From Altererythrobacter sp. Root672 (GTDB lineage: Bacteria; Pseudomonadota; Alphaproteobacteria; Sphingomonadales; Sphingomonadaceae): a stretch of DNA of 64,000 nt. The translations under genes and the position numbers were made by a program. Location of the stretch: assembly GCF_001427865.1 (NCBI RefSeq), contig NZ_LMHH01000002.1, positions 453,501 through 517,500 of the forward strand. The letters are read 5' to 3'. Below are positions 49,065 to 57,857 of this stretch, piece after piece; position 1 is the first letter of the stretch, and each line of letters begins with the position of its first letter. The notes under the pieces are model-generated. The model was not told the DNA's origin. It did no database searches and was given only the letters and a program-made list of their open reading frames with translations.

Positions 49065-49099
49065 CCGGAGAGGCGCGCCCGGCTCGGGGGGTTCTGTAA

Positions 49100-49414
49100 T
49101 CAGCCGGCGGTACGGTTGCCGGTGAGGTGGCTCAGGCTCTGGCCGATCTGCGTGCGGGTGGTGCTGTAGCATTGCCGCGATTCAGAGGTGGCGATGCGTG
49201 AGCCCGTTACCTTCTCGTCCATGCCGCAGGCATCGCGAGCGGCCTTGTCCATCCGGCGGTCGAGTTCTTTCTGCCCGGCGTCGCTCGAAAGATCGAGGTC
49301 CTTGTAGGCAATCCTCACACGTTGGGTGGTCTGGTTCTCGCCGGCGAAAGCAACGGCGGGAGTGATAAGAGCGGAGGCCGCAGCCAGCGCCAGTGAAAGT
49401 GTACGAATGGTCAT
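49100..49414 (-). CDS. UrcA family exported protein
   Basis: A 104-residue exported protein. The signal peptide ends at AVAFAGE, followed by the UrcA pattern RVRIAYKDLDLSSDAGQKELDRRM and KAARDACG with its paired Cys (CG and CY near the end). The function is unknown; the family is very common in sphingomonads. GAAGGGG precedes the ATG. It is convergent with the LytTR gene 35 bases away. Confidence 0.85.
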   Translation of the reverse strand: MTIRTLSLALAAASALITPAVAFAGENQTTQRVRIAYKDLDLSSDAGQKELDRRMDKAARDACGMDEKVTGSRIATSESRQCYSTTRTQIGQSLSHLTGNRTAG

Positions 49415-49526
49415 TGCGGTTCCCCTTCAGGCTGCGCCGCAACTGCCGGGACTGAGTGGCGGCTGCGGCGCAAGCAGAGAGATACCGCAGGGAACGATGC
49501 CGGTGTTGGAGCGCTCGATATAAGCC

Positions 49527-49892
49527 GTGCGTCGTTCGACGGATTTCGACGCTGCCGATGAAGAGTCCAGTCCGCTCCACGAACGGCAATTGGCAACCGA
49601 CGAATGCATCGCCACATTGCGAACTATGGCAATTTTCATCACTTTCCTGCTCGGAATCGGCAACTTTGCTGTCCACAAGGCGGTGCTTGAGAGCCGCCAT
49701 CCGCTGTTGGAGCAGCTGCCGGCCCTTCTGCGCGGCTTTGGCGGCAAGGCCAGCCTGGGGGTCGAGTTCGTGCTCCTGCTCGGCGTGCTGCTGCTGGCCG
49801 CGTACGGCCATCCCGGCTGGGGCTGGGCCTATTTCGGCTATAGTGTGCTCAACGGGATTTCCGGCTGGCTGATAATTTCTCGCCGGGCATGA
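49527..49892 (+). CDS. Small membrane protein of unknown function
   Basis: A 121-residue protein with two hydrophobic segments (AIFITFLLGIGNFAVH and SLGVEFVLLLGVLLLAAYG) and a third partial one near the end. No family recognised. GTG 49527 is the first start; ATG 49626 would give a shorter protein beginning just before the first helix. Its end overlaps the lipid-kinase-like gene as ATGA. Confidence 0.6.
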   Translation: MRRSTDFDAADEESSPLHERQLATDECIATLRTMAIFITFLLGIGNFAVHKAVLESRHPLLEQLPALLRGFGGKASLGVEFVLLLGVLLLAAYGHPGWGWAYFGYSVLNGISGWLIISRRA

Positions 49893-50785
49893 CGGGAACC
49901 GAGCGCCGGGGCGTTCGCTTTGGCGCCATGATGGGAGACAATGGCATCTGGCTGGTCAGCAACGCTTCGAGCGGCAGCAACGACGACGCGGCGCTTGCGG
50001 CGCTCGAGGAATGTCTCGCCGCGAATGACCTGGGTCTCGTCGGACGCACGGTCTTTCCGGAAGAGGAGCTACCGACGCCGGATGCACTCGATGCCGCCGG
50101 TGTCGAATGCGTCGCGGTCTTTGCCGGGGATGGCACGATCAACTCGCTGATTGCCGGGCTTGAGGGGTGGGGCGGGGCGGTCCTGGTCCTGCCCGGCGGC
50201 ACGATGAACCTGCTCTACCAACGCCTGCACGGCGATCGTCCACTGGAAGACGTCATCTCCCTGGTCGCAAGCGGCGCAGCCCAGAAGCGCCGGCCGGGCG
50301 TAATCCGCAGCGAGCATGGCGACGCCTACGCCGGCTTGCTCGCCGGGCCCGGTACGAGTTGGGGCCGCGTGCGCGAGGCGATGCGTGAAGCCAATGTGGC
50401 CGAACTTGCGGCTGGAACGGTGGAGGCCATCAACGAAACGCTCGGCGGCGAAATGATCGCCTGCGCCGATCCCCCGCTGGGACGAGACGAAGGCTATCCG
50501 CTAGTCATGCTGACTCCGCGCGATCACGGGATAGAGGTTGCCGGCTACTATGCGGGATCGGCCGCAGAATATCTCGAACAGACCTGGGCGCTGCTCAAAC
50601 GCAATTTTCGCGAGGGCCCGCACGACGCACTCGGCACCGAACGAACGCTCCGGCTGACGAGCACTCAGGGCAATCCATTCGGGGTCCTGGTAGATGGGGA
50701 ACAGGTCGACGCTGCCGCCTCGGTCGAGTTCGTACTGGCGGCCTGCGGGGTCGACCTGCTAGCCACTGAGGCCGATGCCCGATAG
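49889..50785 (+). CDS. Diacylglycerol kinase-like (DAGK catalytic domain) protein
   Basis: A 298-residue protein with the DAGK/sphingosine kinase fold. The nucleotide-binding motif FAGDGTINSLIAGL and LPGGTMNLLYQRLHG are the family's two conserved blocks, and a beta-sandwich C-terminal part follows. It could phosphorylate diacylglycerol or another lipid; the true substrate is not readable. Its 3' end overlaps the phosphoesterase gene by 11 bases, so they are co-transcribed. Confidence 0.85.
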   Translation: MTGTERRGVRFGAMMGDNGIWLVSNASSGSNDDAALAALEECLAANDLGLVGRTVFPEEELPTPDALDAAGVECVAVFAGDGTINSLIAGLEGWGGAVLVLPGGTMNLLYQRLHGDRPLEDVISLVASGAAQKRRPGVIRSEHGDAYAGLLAGPGTSWGRVREAMREANVAELAAGTVEAINETLGGEMIACADPPLGRDEGYPLVMLTPRDHGIEVAGYYAGSAAEYLEQTWALLKRNFREGPHDALGTERTLRLTSTQGNPFGVLVDGEQVDAAASVEFVLAACGVDLLATEADAR

Positions 50786-51644
50786 CGCGCCGCCCACGAC
50801 TCTGCTCTTCCACTTGAGCGACATTCATTTCGGTCTCGAGGACCGCGGAGCGCTCGACTGGGTCAGGCAGGAAATCGCCAATAGGCAGCCGCACGCCGTC
50901 GCCATCACTGGCGACCTGACCATGCGGGCTCGGCATCGCGAATTCGACGCTGCGACGCGCTGGATCCAATCGCTCGACGTCCCTGTGACGGTCGAAGTGG
51001 GCAACCACGACATGCCCTACTTCAATCTGATCGAACGCTTCCTCGATCCCTATCGCCGCTTTCGCGAGATTGAGGGGCTGATCGAGCGGGAGATCGACTT
51101 GCCGGGCCTCGCCATCGTCCCGCTCAAGACGGCGGTGCGGGGTCAGCCGCGGCTCAATTGGTCCAAGGGCTGGGTGAGCCGCTCGTCGCTCGCCAAGTGC
51201 CTCGCGGCGATCGATGCCTTGCCGAAGGGCGTAAAGGTGCTGGTCACGGCCCACCACCCGCTGCGCGAGGTTGGGACCAAGGGGACGGCGCTGACGATCA
51301 ATGGCATGAAAGCGCTCACCGAGCTGGCCCGGCGGCCGGTGCTGGCGGTGCTCAGCGGCCATGTGCACGATCCGTTCGACATCATCGAACAGACGCCCGC
51401 GGGATCGGTCAGGATGATCGGCGCCGGCACGCTGTCGCAGCGAGTCCGCTCGACGCCGCCCAGCTTCAACGAGCTGACCTGGGACGGTGCGACGCTCACG
51501 GTAAGGGCGCGTAACCTCGGCGAAGTGCCGACCAGAGCGATGCAGATCGATGACGTGCCGGAAAATGCCCTGCCGCCTCGCGAAGCCGGAGAACCGGTGG
51601 CGCCGGTGAACCAGGTTCCGGAGACCGATCCGCCGGTTCACTAG
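50775..51644 (+). CDS. Calcineurin-like metallophosphoesterase
   Basis: A 289-residue metallophosphoesterase. The metal-binding motifs are LSDIHFG, AITGDLT, EVGNHD, VTAHHP and LSGHVH, in canonical order. It is related to DNA- or cyclic-nucleotide phosphodiesterases such as CpdA; substrate unknown. It is linked to the lipid-kinase-like gene upstream, which hints at a lipid phosphate role, but that is speculation. Confidence 0.88.
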   Translation: MPDSAPPTTLLFHLSDIHFGLEDRGALDWVRQEIANRQPHAVAITGDLTMRARHREFDAATRWIQSLDVPVTVEVGNHDMPYFNLIERFLDPYRRFREIEGLIEREIDLPGLAIVPLKTAVRGQPRLNWSKGWVSRSSLAKCLAAIDALPKGVKVLVTAHHPLREVGTKGTALTINGMKALTELARRPVLAVLSGHVHDPFDIIEQTPAGSVRMIGAGTLSQRVRSTPPSFNELTWDGATLTVRARNLGEVPTRAMQIDDVPENALPPREAGEPVAPVNQVPETDPPVH

Positions 51645-51735
51645 GACCCGGTACTCTCCCGAAAAACCCCGATGGCGATGACTGTGCCGCTACCTCACAA
51701 GCTGTCAGGTCGCTCGCTGTGCAGGGGAACCGTCG

Positions 51736-52560
51736 ATGACTCTGGTCGGGAACTGGATCTTGAGCGAGCCGCTGTGGTTCGTCTTTGTAGGGCTTCTCGT
51801 CTGTCTCGTGCTGAGCGCCCTGCTCGGTTACTTCCTGAGGCGCTGGGTTTCGCCGGGCAACGACGAGAGGTCGGATCAGGAAGGCTACATCTTCTCCGCG
51901 GTGATGGGTCTGCTTGCTCTCCTGGTCGGCTTCACGTTCTCGCTGGCCATCGATCGCTTCGACAATCGCCGAACCCAGGTGCTGCTAGAGGCCAACGCAA
52001 TCGGCACGACTTATTTGCGCGCGCAGCTGCTCAAGGAACCCCATCGGACCGAGATCAGCAACCTGCTGACCGCCTATGTCGACAACCGCATTACGCTGGG
52101 CAAGGCCGAGCCCGGTCCCGAAGGGGAAGGCTTGGTCGCCCGGAGCGACGCGCTCCTCACCGATTTGTGGAAGGCAACGGTCGCCGCCTATCCCTCGATT
52201 GAGGGAACACCGCTTGCGGTCACCTTCGTCAACACGATGAACGACATGATCGACATGGACGCGGCACGAAAGGCCGCGCGGCGCACCCACGTTCCGCCGC
52301 AGGTCTTTGCCTTGTTGTTCATCTATCAGATCATCACCGCCGGGGTGATCGGCTATGTCATGACGGGCCGAAACGGGCGCAAGGTCTCGGCGTTCCTGCT
52401 GTTCCTGTTCGCCCTGTCGGTGATCCTGATCATCGACCTCGACAGCCCGACGACGGGGTCGATCAGGGAATCGCAGCGGCCGATGGAGGACCTCCAGCAG
52501 TCATTGCACGCTCAACCCGCCGGTTCGTACGATCCGGTGCCCACGCCACAGCCGTCTTGA
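51736..52560 (+). CDS. DUF4239/bestrophin-like membrane protein
   Basis: A 274-residue protein with two N-terminal transmembrane helices (WFVFVGLLVCLVLSALLGYFL and GYIFSAVMGLLALLVGFTF) and two near the C-terminus. GFTFSLAIDRFDNRR and VLLEANAIGTTYLRA are the DUF4239 signature. It may be an ion channel, but that is only suggested by a distant bestrophin resemblance. It has no close operon partner. Confidence 0.8.
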   Translation: MTLVGNWILSEPLWFVFVGLLVCLVLSALLGYFLRRWVSPGNDERSDQEGYIFSAVMGLLALLVGFTFSLAIDRFDNRRTQVLLEANAIGTTYLRAQLLKEPHRTEISNLLTAYVDNRITLGKAEPGPEGEGLVARSDALLTDLWKATVAAYPSIEGTPLAVTFVNTMNDMIDMDAARKAARRTHVPPQVFALLFIYQIITAGVIGYVMTGRNGRKVSAFLLFLFALSVILIIDLDSPTTGSIRESQRPMEDLQQSLHAQPAGSYDPVPTPQPS

Positions 52561-52590
52561 GTTTCTCTCGCCTTGGCCTAGCCTTCGGCC

Positions 52591-53676
52591 ATGGGCGAGG
52601 CAGATGACCGGGCGGCCGGTACTTACCTGTTCGAAGACTTCCAGCTCGATCCGCGCAACCGCCGGCTCGCGCGCAAGGGCGTAACGGTTGAGATCAACGC
52701 CCGCTATCTCGATGCCCTTGCCCTCCTGGTGCGGGAGCATGGCCAGCTCGTTTCCAAGAACAGGTTCCTCGACGAAGTTTGGCGCGGCGTCCCGGTTACC
52801 GATGAAGCGCTCACCCAGTGCATCAAGACCCTGCGCCGCCAGCTCGGAGACGACGCGGCAGCCCCTCGGTTCGTGGAGACGGTGCCCAAGCATGGCTATC
52901 GCTTCATCGCCGCGGTCGAGTGGACCGATGGCGCCCTCGGCACGTCGGCAGTGCCAAGTCCTTCGGTCAACGCTTGGCTGGAGTGGTTGCCATTCGGCGC
53001 CGCGGGCACGCTGGGAGGTGGGTTTGCGGGACTGATCGGCGGCCTGTTCTATGGCTTCAGCGGCTCGACCACGCCGCTGCAACCAGGAATGGGCGCGACA
53101 TCTGTCCTCCTCGTCCTGACCGTGATCACCGTGGTCGTCGCGATCCTTGGGGCGGCTGGGGTTAGCTTTGGCATGGCGGCGGCCGGATATGCCTCGGGAA
53201 ACCCTTGGCGCTGGGCGCCCGCAGGCGGTGCCGTTGGCGGGCTGCTTGTCGGAGCCGTCGTCAAACTGCTCGGCCTCGACGCGTTCAACCTGCTGTTCGG
53301 GCAATCGCCCGGTGACATAACCGGCGCGCCCGAAGGTCTGCTGCTGGGGGGAGCCGTGGGACTTGGCGCCTGGCTTGCGGGGCGTTCGGGCAAGCCGGGC
53401 CTGCGTCAGGGAGTCGGGATAGCCGCACTTGCTGGAGGTCTCGCGGGAGTGCTCATTACCCTGCTTGGCGGACATATGATGGGCGGCAGCCTCGACCTCT
53501 TGGCGCGGAGCCTGCCGTACTCGCGCCTGACGCTTGACCCGATCGGGGCGCTGTTCGGGGAACAGGGGTTCGGACCGATAAGCCAGGCGGTGACCGGCGG
53601 CCTGGAAGGCGCTTTGTTCGGCGGCTGCGTGGTCGGGGCGATGATCCTGGCTCGCCGCGGCACGGGCAACGCCTGA
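52591..53676 (+). CDS. ToxR/CadC-like membrane protein with winged-helix DNA-binding domain
   Basis: A 361-residue protein. Residues ~10-105 form an OmpR/CadC-type winged helix (FEDFQLDPRNRRLARKG, then ALTQCIKTLRRQLGDD and VPKHGYRF). The remaining ~250 residues are almost entirely Gly/Ala-rich hydrophobic helices, at least six. No periplasmic sensor domain is visible, unlike ToxR, so the membrane part itself may sense a signal. It converges with rpsI across a terminator. Confidence 0.82.
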   Translation: MGEADDRAAGTYLFEDFQLDPRNRRLARKGVTVEINARYLDALALLVREHGQLVSKNRFLDEVWRGVPVTDEALTQCIKTLRRQLGDDAAAPRFVETVPKHGYRFIAAVEWTDGALGTSAVPSPSVNAWLEWLPFGAAGTLGGGFAGLIGGLFYGFSGSTTPLQPGMGATSVLLVLTVITVVVAILGAAGVSFGMAAAGYASGNPWRWAPAGGAVGGLLVGAVVKLLGLDAFNLLFGQSPGDITGAPEGLLLGGAVGLGAWLAGRSGKPGLRQGVGIAALAGGLAGVLITLLGGHMMGGSLDLLARSLPYSRLTLDPIGALFGEQGFGPISQAVTGGLEGALFGGCVVGAMILARRGTGNA

Positions 53677-53690
53677 AACGCCCATACAAA

Positions 53691-53716
53691 AAGGGCGGCC
53701 CCGCAGGACCGCCCTT
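53691..53716 (-). terminator. Terminator of the rplM-rpsI operon, convergent gap
   Basis: AAGGGCGG (53691-53698) pairs with CCGCCCTT (53709-53716). On the minus strand it is followed by TTTTTGTATG and ends rpsI. On the plus strand it has only TTTCCGTTTG but may also help end the ToxR-like gene. Confidence 0.85.
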
Positions 53717-53740
53717 TCCGTTTGTTCGGTATCGAACCGC

Positions 53741-54265
53741 TTAGCGCTTCGAGAACTGGAAGCTGCGGCGAGCCTTGGCGCGGCCGTACTTCTTACGCTC
53801 GACCGTACGGCTGTCGCGGGTCAGGAACCCGGCGGCCTTGACCGTGGTGCGCAGGGCCGGCTCGTACTTGGCGAGAGCCTGGCTGATGCCGTGCTTGACC
53901 GCACCGGCCTGGCCGGAGAGCCCGCCACCCTTGACGGTGGCGACGACATCGTACTGGCCTTCACGGCCGGCGATCGCGAACGGCTGGTTGATAACCAGGC
54001 GCAGCGTCGGACGGGCGAAGTAGACTTCCTGTTCGCGGCCGTTGACCACGACCTTGCCGCTGCCGGGCTTGATCCACACGCGGGCAACCGCGTCCTTGCG
54101 GCGGCCGGTGGCGTAAGCGCGGCCCTGCTTGTCGAGCTCTTGCTCGCGCAGGATGGCCGGGGTGGACGGCGGAGGAGCAACAACCGGGGCGTCGTCGGTG
54201 ACAGCGAGCGTGTTGAGCTCGGCCAGATCGGAGACGGTCTGGGTATCGTTGTTTTCGGTAGCCAT
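53741..54265 (-). CDS. rpsI: 30S ribosomal protein S9
   Basis: A 174-residue S9. The conserved core starts at about residue 48 with [21 protein letters not shown] and ends with [17 protein letters not shown], which reaches into the P site. The N-terminal ~45 residues are an acidic, Pro-rich extension absent from E. coli S9 (130 residues). It overlaps rplM by one base. Confidence 0.97.
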   Translation of the reverse strand: MATENNDTQTVSDLAELNTLAVTDDAPVVAPPPSTPAILREQELDKQGRAYATGRRKDAVARVWIKPGSGKVVVNGREQEVYFARPTLRLVINQPFAIAGREGQYDVVATVKGGGLSGQAGAVKHGISQALAKYEPALRTTVKAAGFLTRDSRTVERKKYGRAKARRSFQFSKR

Positions 54266-54744
54266 TATGCGGCGGCCTTGTTCTTGCGGTTCAGCGAAGC
54301 GACGTCGAGCGGCTGGGGCTGGGTGCCACCATGCGGATGCTCGGTGCCGGCGTAGAGGTGCAGCGCCTTCATCTGCTGACGGCCCAGCGGACCGCGCGGG
54401 ATCATGCGCTCAACGGCCTTTTCCAGCACGCGCTCGGGGAAGCGACCGTCGAGGACCTTGTCCGCCGTCACGGCCTTGATGCCGCCGGCATAGCCGGTGT
54501 GCTTGTAGTAGGTCTTCTCGTCACGCTTGTTGCCCGTGAAACGGACCTTCTCGACGTTGATGACCACGACGTGGTCACCGCAATCGACGTGCGGAGTGAA
54601 GCTCGTCTTGTGCTTGCCGCGCAGGTGGTTGGCGACGATCACGGCGAGGCGGCCAACGACCAGTCCCTCGGCATCGATCAGGTGCCACTTCTTTTCGACC
54701 TCGGCCGGCTTGATCGACCGGGTGATCTTGGTGAGCGCCTTCAT
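54265..54744 (-). CDS. rplM: 50S ribosomal protein L13
   Basis: A 159-residue L13 with [36 protein letters not shown] and [18 protein letters not shown], the family landmarks. It is co-transcribed with rpsI in the universal L13-S9 order. The 161-base gap upstream contains a promoter candidate and a short AT-rich palindrome but no gene. Confidence 0.97.
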   Translation of the reverse strand: MKALTKITRSIKPAEVEKKWHLIDAEGLVVGRLAVIVANHLRGKHKTSFTPHVDCGDHVVVINVEKVRFTGNKRDEKTYYKHTGYAGGIKAVTADKVLDGRFPERVLEKAVERMIPRGPLGRQQMKALHLYAGTEHPHGGTQPQPLDVASLNRKNKAAA

Positions 54745-54836
54745 GGCGGTGTGTCCTTATTACGAAACAGGTTTCGCGCAGCCGGATTCGCCCCGGCCTT
54801 GCGAAGAGCGGGCCATTTGTCGTTTGAGCCCCTGTA

Positions 54837-54842
54837 AGTCAA
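54837..54842 (-). promoter_or_regulatory. Candidate rplM promoter (-35)
   Basis: On the minus strand TTGACT is a near-consensus -35; the best -10 is a weak ACAAAT-like hexamer 16 bases on. AGGTAA/TTACCT (54864-54869/54874-54879) forms a short palindrome just upstream and could be an operator. Confidence 0.35.
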
Positions 54843-54905
54843 GCAATCTGCGGCCTTGCTGAGAGGTAAAATATTACCTGCCAGAATTAGCGCCCTTCAG
54901 TCAGG

Positions 54906-55220
54906 CTAGTCGCTGACCAATCCGCGCAACCATTCGGCGGTGGGTTTGGCCGCAGTATCCGTGCGCCAGCCGAGCACCGCGGGCACTTCATAAGGATGGA
55001 TCTCCGCAAGGCGGGCAGTTGCCCGATCGAGCAGGGCGGCATCGGTCTTGAACAGCACGCCGACTTCTGCGCTCTCGTCGATTTCGCCCTGCCATAGGTA
55101 GATCGAGCGCATCGGCGGGAGGATGTTGGCGCAGGCGACCAGCCGCTCGTCGATCATCTGGCGAGCGACTTCCTCGGCGCTGGCTTCGTCGCCGAAGGGA
55201 GACCAGATCAGCGCGCTCAC
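54906..55220 (-). CDS. cutA: Divalent-cation tolerance protein CutA
   Basis: A 104-residue trimeric CutA1 protein. VARQMIDERLVACANILPPMRSIYLWQGEI and HPYEVPAVLGW are diagnostic. The start is GTG 55220, which overlaps the ctaA stop as GTGA. The function is still debated (copper tolerance, signalling). Confidence 0.92.
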   Translation of the reverse strand: MSALIWSPFGDEASAEEVARQMIDERLVACANILPPMRSIYLWQGEIDESAEVGVLFKTDAALLDRATARLAEIHPYEVPAVLGWRTDTAAKPTAEWLRGLVSD

Positions 55221-56281
55221 GGCCGGCGTCCTACGGAGTGCGCGCCCCAGGCCGTAGCGGCCACGAGCAGAGCCCCGACGAGTTGGTGCAAGACCGCCAG
55301 CCATAGCGCCACGCCGGTCATGACCGTCGCAATGCCAAGCAGGATCTGGGTGCCGAACGCCGAATGGATTGCCACCGCGGCCTGGCGAACGCCCGCGCGG
55401 CGGACCTTGCGGGAAAGGACGACCAGTGCGGCGACCACCACCCACGCCCACCAGCGATGGAGGAAGTGGAGCAAATAGGGATCATGCGTCAGCGCCCAGC
55501 CAAATCCCTTCGACCAGTCGACTTCGGGAAACAGGCGGCCCTGCATCAAGGGCCACGTATCGGAGGCGAGGCCCGCGTTAAGCCCCGCTACCCACGCGCC
55601 GAGCAACAGCTGGACGAACACGATGAGCCCGGTGAGTGCGGCAAAACCGGTCAGCCGCGCCGGCCTAGCCGAGGGATTGCGACTGAGCTGGATCAGGTCG
55701 AGCGCGGTCCAGACGAGTCCGGCAAGGGTGAAGAGGGCCGTCAGCAAATGGATCGAGAGCCAGAAGTGGCTGACGTCGGTCACCTTCTCGGACAGACCCG
55801 AGCGGACCATGTACCAGCCGAACACCCCTTGCAGGCCACCAAGTGCCAGCAGCGCGAGCAGCCGTGGCTTATAGCCCTTCGGTATTGCGCCCCTGACCCA
55901 GTACCATGCCAAAGGCAGCGCGAACGCCAGCCCGATCAAACGGCCGAGCAGCCGGTGGGACCACTCCCAGAAGTAGATGAACTTGTAGTCGCTCAGGGTC
56001 ATTCCGGCCGGGCCGTTGATCTGGCGATATTCGCCGATCTGCTGGTAGCCTTGGAACTCCGCCTGCCACTGCGCCTCTGTCAGCGGCGGAAGCGCGCCGG
56101 TGACGGGCTTCCATTCCGTGATCGAGAGACCGCTTTCGGTGAGCCGGGTAATGCCGCCCACCGCGATCATCAGCACCACCAGAACGGCAACCGCCAGTAA
56201 CCAGCGGGCCAAGGGGAGCGCGCGAACGGTCCGGGCGCGGGGTGCAAGGTCCCCAGCCGGATTCTCTGCCTGTACGACCAT
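55217..56281 (-). CDS. ctaA: Heme A synthase (COX15/CtaA)
   Basis: A 354-residue inner-membrane protein with eight predicted helices. GGITRLTESGLSITEWKPVTGALPP, the heme-ligand His regions WEWSHRLLGR and LHFLHRWWAW, and the C-terminal VLHQLVGALL are all present. It oxidises heme O to heme A for cytochrome aa3. ATG 56281 gives the usual length; the frame is open to 56368. It is co-transcribed with cutA. Confidence 0.93.
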   Translation of the reverse strand: MVVQAENPAGDLAPRARTVRALPLARWLLAVAVLVVLMIAVGGITRLTESGLSITEWKPVTGALPPLTEAQWQAEFQGYQQIGEYRQINGPAGMTLSDYKFIYFWEWSHRLLGRLIGLAFALPLAWYWVRGAIPKGYKPRLLALLALGGLQGVFGWYMVRSGLSEKVTDVSHFWLSIHLLTALFTLAGLVWTALDLIQLSRNPSARPARLTGFAALTGLIVFVQLLLGAWVAGLNAGLASDTWPLMQGRLFPEVDWSKGFGWALTHDPYLLHFLHRWWAWVVVAALVVLSRKVRRAGVRQAAVAIHSAFGTQILLGIATVMTGVALWLAVLHQLVGALLVAATAWGAHSVGRRP

Positions 56282-56370
56282 GAGCAGGCCCACTGCCCCT
56301 ACGTAAGACAAAGCGCAAGCCTCGCGCGACGAACGGCGCAGGCGAAGAACCCGTGGGGGCTTGCGCAACG

Positions 56371-56386
56371 TTATACAGTTACATAG
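56371..56386 (+). promoter_or_regulatory. TTATAC-AGTTACATAG motif before the MerC-like gene
   Basis: TTATACAGTTACATAG lies 11 bases before the MerC-like ATG. It closely matches TTATACCAGTAACACAG at 13233-13249, upstream of the GIN lipoprotein gene. It may be a -10 region or an operator; no regulator is identified. Confidence 0.25.
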
Positions 56387-56397
56387 ATGGGGCCGCG

Positions 56398-56769
56398 ATG
56401 GGTCACACTATTCCCTGGATTCGCGGGCGGCTCGACCGCGTTGGCATGGTCCTTTCCGGCCTCTGCGCAGTGCATTGCGTGCTGGGCATCGTCATCGTGG
56501 CGGGACTCGGTCTTGGCGGCGGACTGCTGCTCGACCCGATCGTCCACCGCGTGGGCCTGGTGTGCGCGACAGTCGTTGCCGGCGTCGCCATCGGCATCGG
56601 CGCCATCCAGCACCGGCGCGCCGCGCCCTTCGTCGTCGCGATGGTCGGCCTGTCCTTCATGGGCGGCGCACTGGCCGTCGACCATGGCATTGAAGAGGCG
56701 GTGCTGACGATCATCGGCGTGATTCTCGTTGCGGCCGGGCACACGCTCAACTTGCGCAAGCCCGCGTAA
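56398..56769 (+). CDS. MerC-domain membrane protein
   Basis: A 123-residue protein with four transmembrane helices. The Cys pair in SGLCAVHCVLG at the end of helix 1 matches MerC-type proteins. No mercury-resistance genes (merR, merA, merT) are nearby, so mercury transport should not be assumed. GGGG precedes ATG 56398; it is divergent from ctaA and 18 bases from thiSG. Confidence 0.78.
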   Translation: MGHTIPWIRGRLDRVGMVLSGLCAVHCVLGIVIVAGLGLGGGLLLDPIVHRVGLVCATVVAGVAIGIGAIQHRRAAPFVVAMVGLSFMGGALAVDHGIEEAVLTIIGVILVAAGHTLNLRKPA

Positions 56770-56787
56770 GCGTTATCTGCGCGGGGC

Positions 56788-57768
56788 ATGACCGCGCCCA
56801 TCAATCTCACCATCAACGGCGAGCCGCGCCGCTCCGCCGCCTCGACCATCGCCGAACTCGTCACCGAGCTGGGACTGAAGCCGGAGAAAGTTGCGGTCGA
56901 GCACAACGGCGTGATCGCGCCCCGCTCGACTTTGGGAGAAGTGACATTGGCCGAAGGTGATGCCCTGGAGATTGTCCACTTCGTGGGCGGTGGCTCCGAT
57001 GACGACACCTGGACAGTTGCGGGCCGTACCTTTCGTTCGCGCCTGATCGTCGGCACCGGGAAGTATAAGGACTTCGCGGAAAACGCCGCGGCACTCGAAG
57101 CGAGCGGGGCGGAGATCGTCACGGTCGCCGTGCGAAGGGTCAACGTGTCCGACCCTTCGGCGCCGATGTTGACCGATTTCATCGACCCCAAGAAGGTCAC
57201 CTACCTGCCCAACACCGCCGGCTGTTTCACCGCAGAGGATGCGATCCGCACTCTGCGCCTGGCGCGGGAGGCCGGCGGCTGGGACCTGGTGAAGCTCGAA
57301 GTGTTGGGTGAAGCGCGTACGCTCTACCCCGACATGCGCGAGACCTTGCGTGCGACCGAGGTGCTCGCAAACGAGGGCTTCAAGCCGATGGTCTACTGCA
57401 CCGACGATCCGATCGGGGCGAAGCAGCTGGAAGAAGCGGGCGCCGTGGCGATCATGCCGCTTGGTGCACCGATCGGTTCAGGGCTCGGCATCCAGAATCG
57501 GGTGACCATTCGCCTGATCGTCGAAGGTGCAAAGGTCCCGGTGCTGGTCGACGCCGGTGTGGGCACCGCTAGCGACGCCACTGTGGCGATGGAGCTCGGC
57601 TGCGACGGCATTCTGATGAACACCGCGATCGCCGAAGCCAAGGACCCGATCAGGATGGCCCGTGCGATGAAGTACGCAGTCCAGGCCGGCCGCGATGCTT
57701 ACCTCGCCGGTCGCATGGCGACTCGGAAATACGCTGACCCCAGCAGCCCGCTGGCCGGCCTTATCTAA
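56788..57768 (+). CDS. thiSG: Fused ThiS sulfur carrier / ThiG thiazole synthase
   Basis: A 326-residue fusion. Residues 1-69 are a ThiS ubiquitin-like sulfur carrier ending in the Gly-Gly region VGGG. From about residue 72 follows ThiG, a TIM barrel with [17 protein letters not shown] (the Lys that forms the substrate imine) and [11 protein letters not shown]. It makes the thiazole half of thiamine. Fusion places extra residues after the ThiS Gly tail, which in free ThiS must be the C-terminus for thiocarboxylation, so how sulfur is loaded is an open question. The stop is followed by a hairpin repeat. Confidence 0.93.
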   Translation: MTAPINLTINGEPRRSAASTIAELVTELGLKPEKVAVEHNGVIAPRSTLGEVTLAEGDALEIVHFVGGGSDDDTWTVAGRTFRSRLIVGTGKYKDFAENAAALEASGAEIVTVAVRRVNVSDPSAPMLTDFIDPKKVTYLPNTAGCFTAEDAIRTLRLAREAGGWDLVKLEVLGEARTLYPDMRETLRATEVLANEGFKPMVYCTDDPIGAKQLEEAGAVAIMPLGAPIGSGLGIQNRVTIRLIVEGAKVPVLVDAGVGTASDATVAMELGCDGILMNTAIAEAKDPIRMARAMKYAVQAGRDAYLAGRMATRKYADPSSPLAGLI

Positions 57769-57769
57769 G

Positions 57770-57792
57770 ATCCTCCCCGGCACAGGGAGGAT
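57770..57792. repeat. Short relative of the ligase-gene palindrome
   Basis: ATCCTCCC (57770-57777) pairs with GGGAGGAT (57785-57792) around CGGCACA. It matches the outer arms of the repeat at 231-373 (CCTCCCCGGCAC-GGGAGG). It begins two bases after the thiSG stop and could act as its terminator, though only TTT follows. Confidence 0.65.
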
Positions 57793-57857
57793 TTCCGCAC
57801 CGGCCTTTGCGGATCGTTAACCAACATCGGTGACACTCCCATCGAAAGGGGGCTGTC

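Noticed and set aside
56398-56769. Mercury-resistance operon
   Set aside because: Only a MerC-like membrane protein is present; merR, merA, merT and merP are absent, so the resistance label is not justified.
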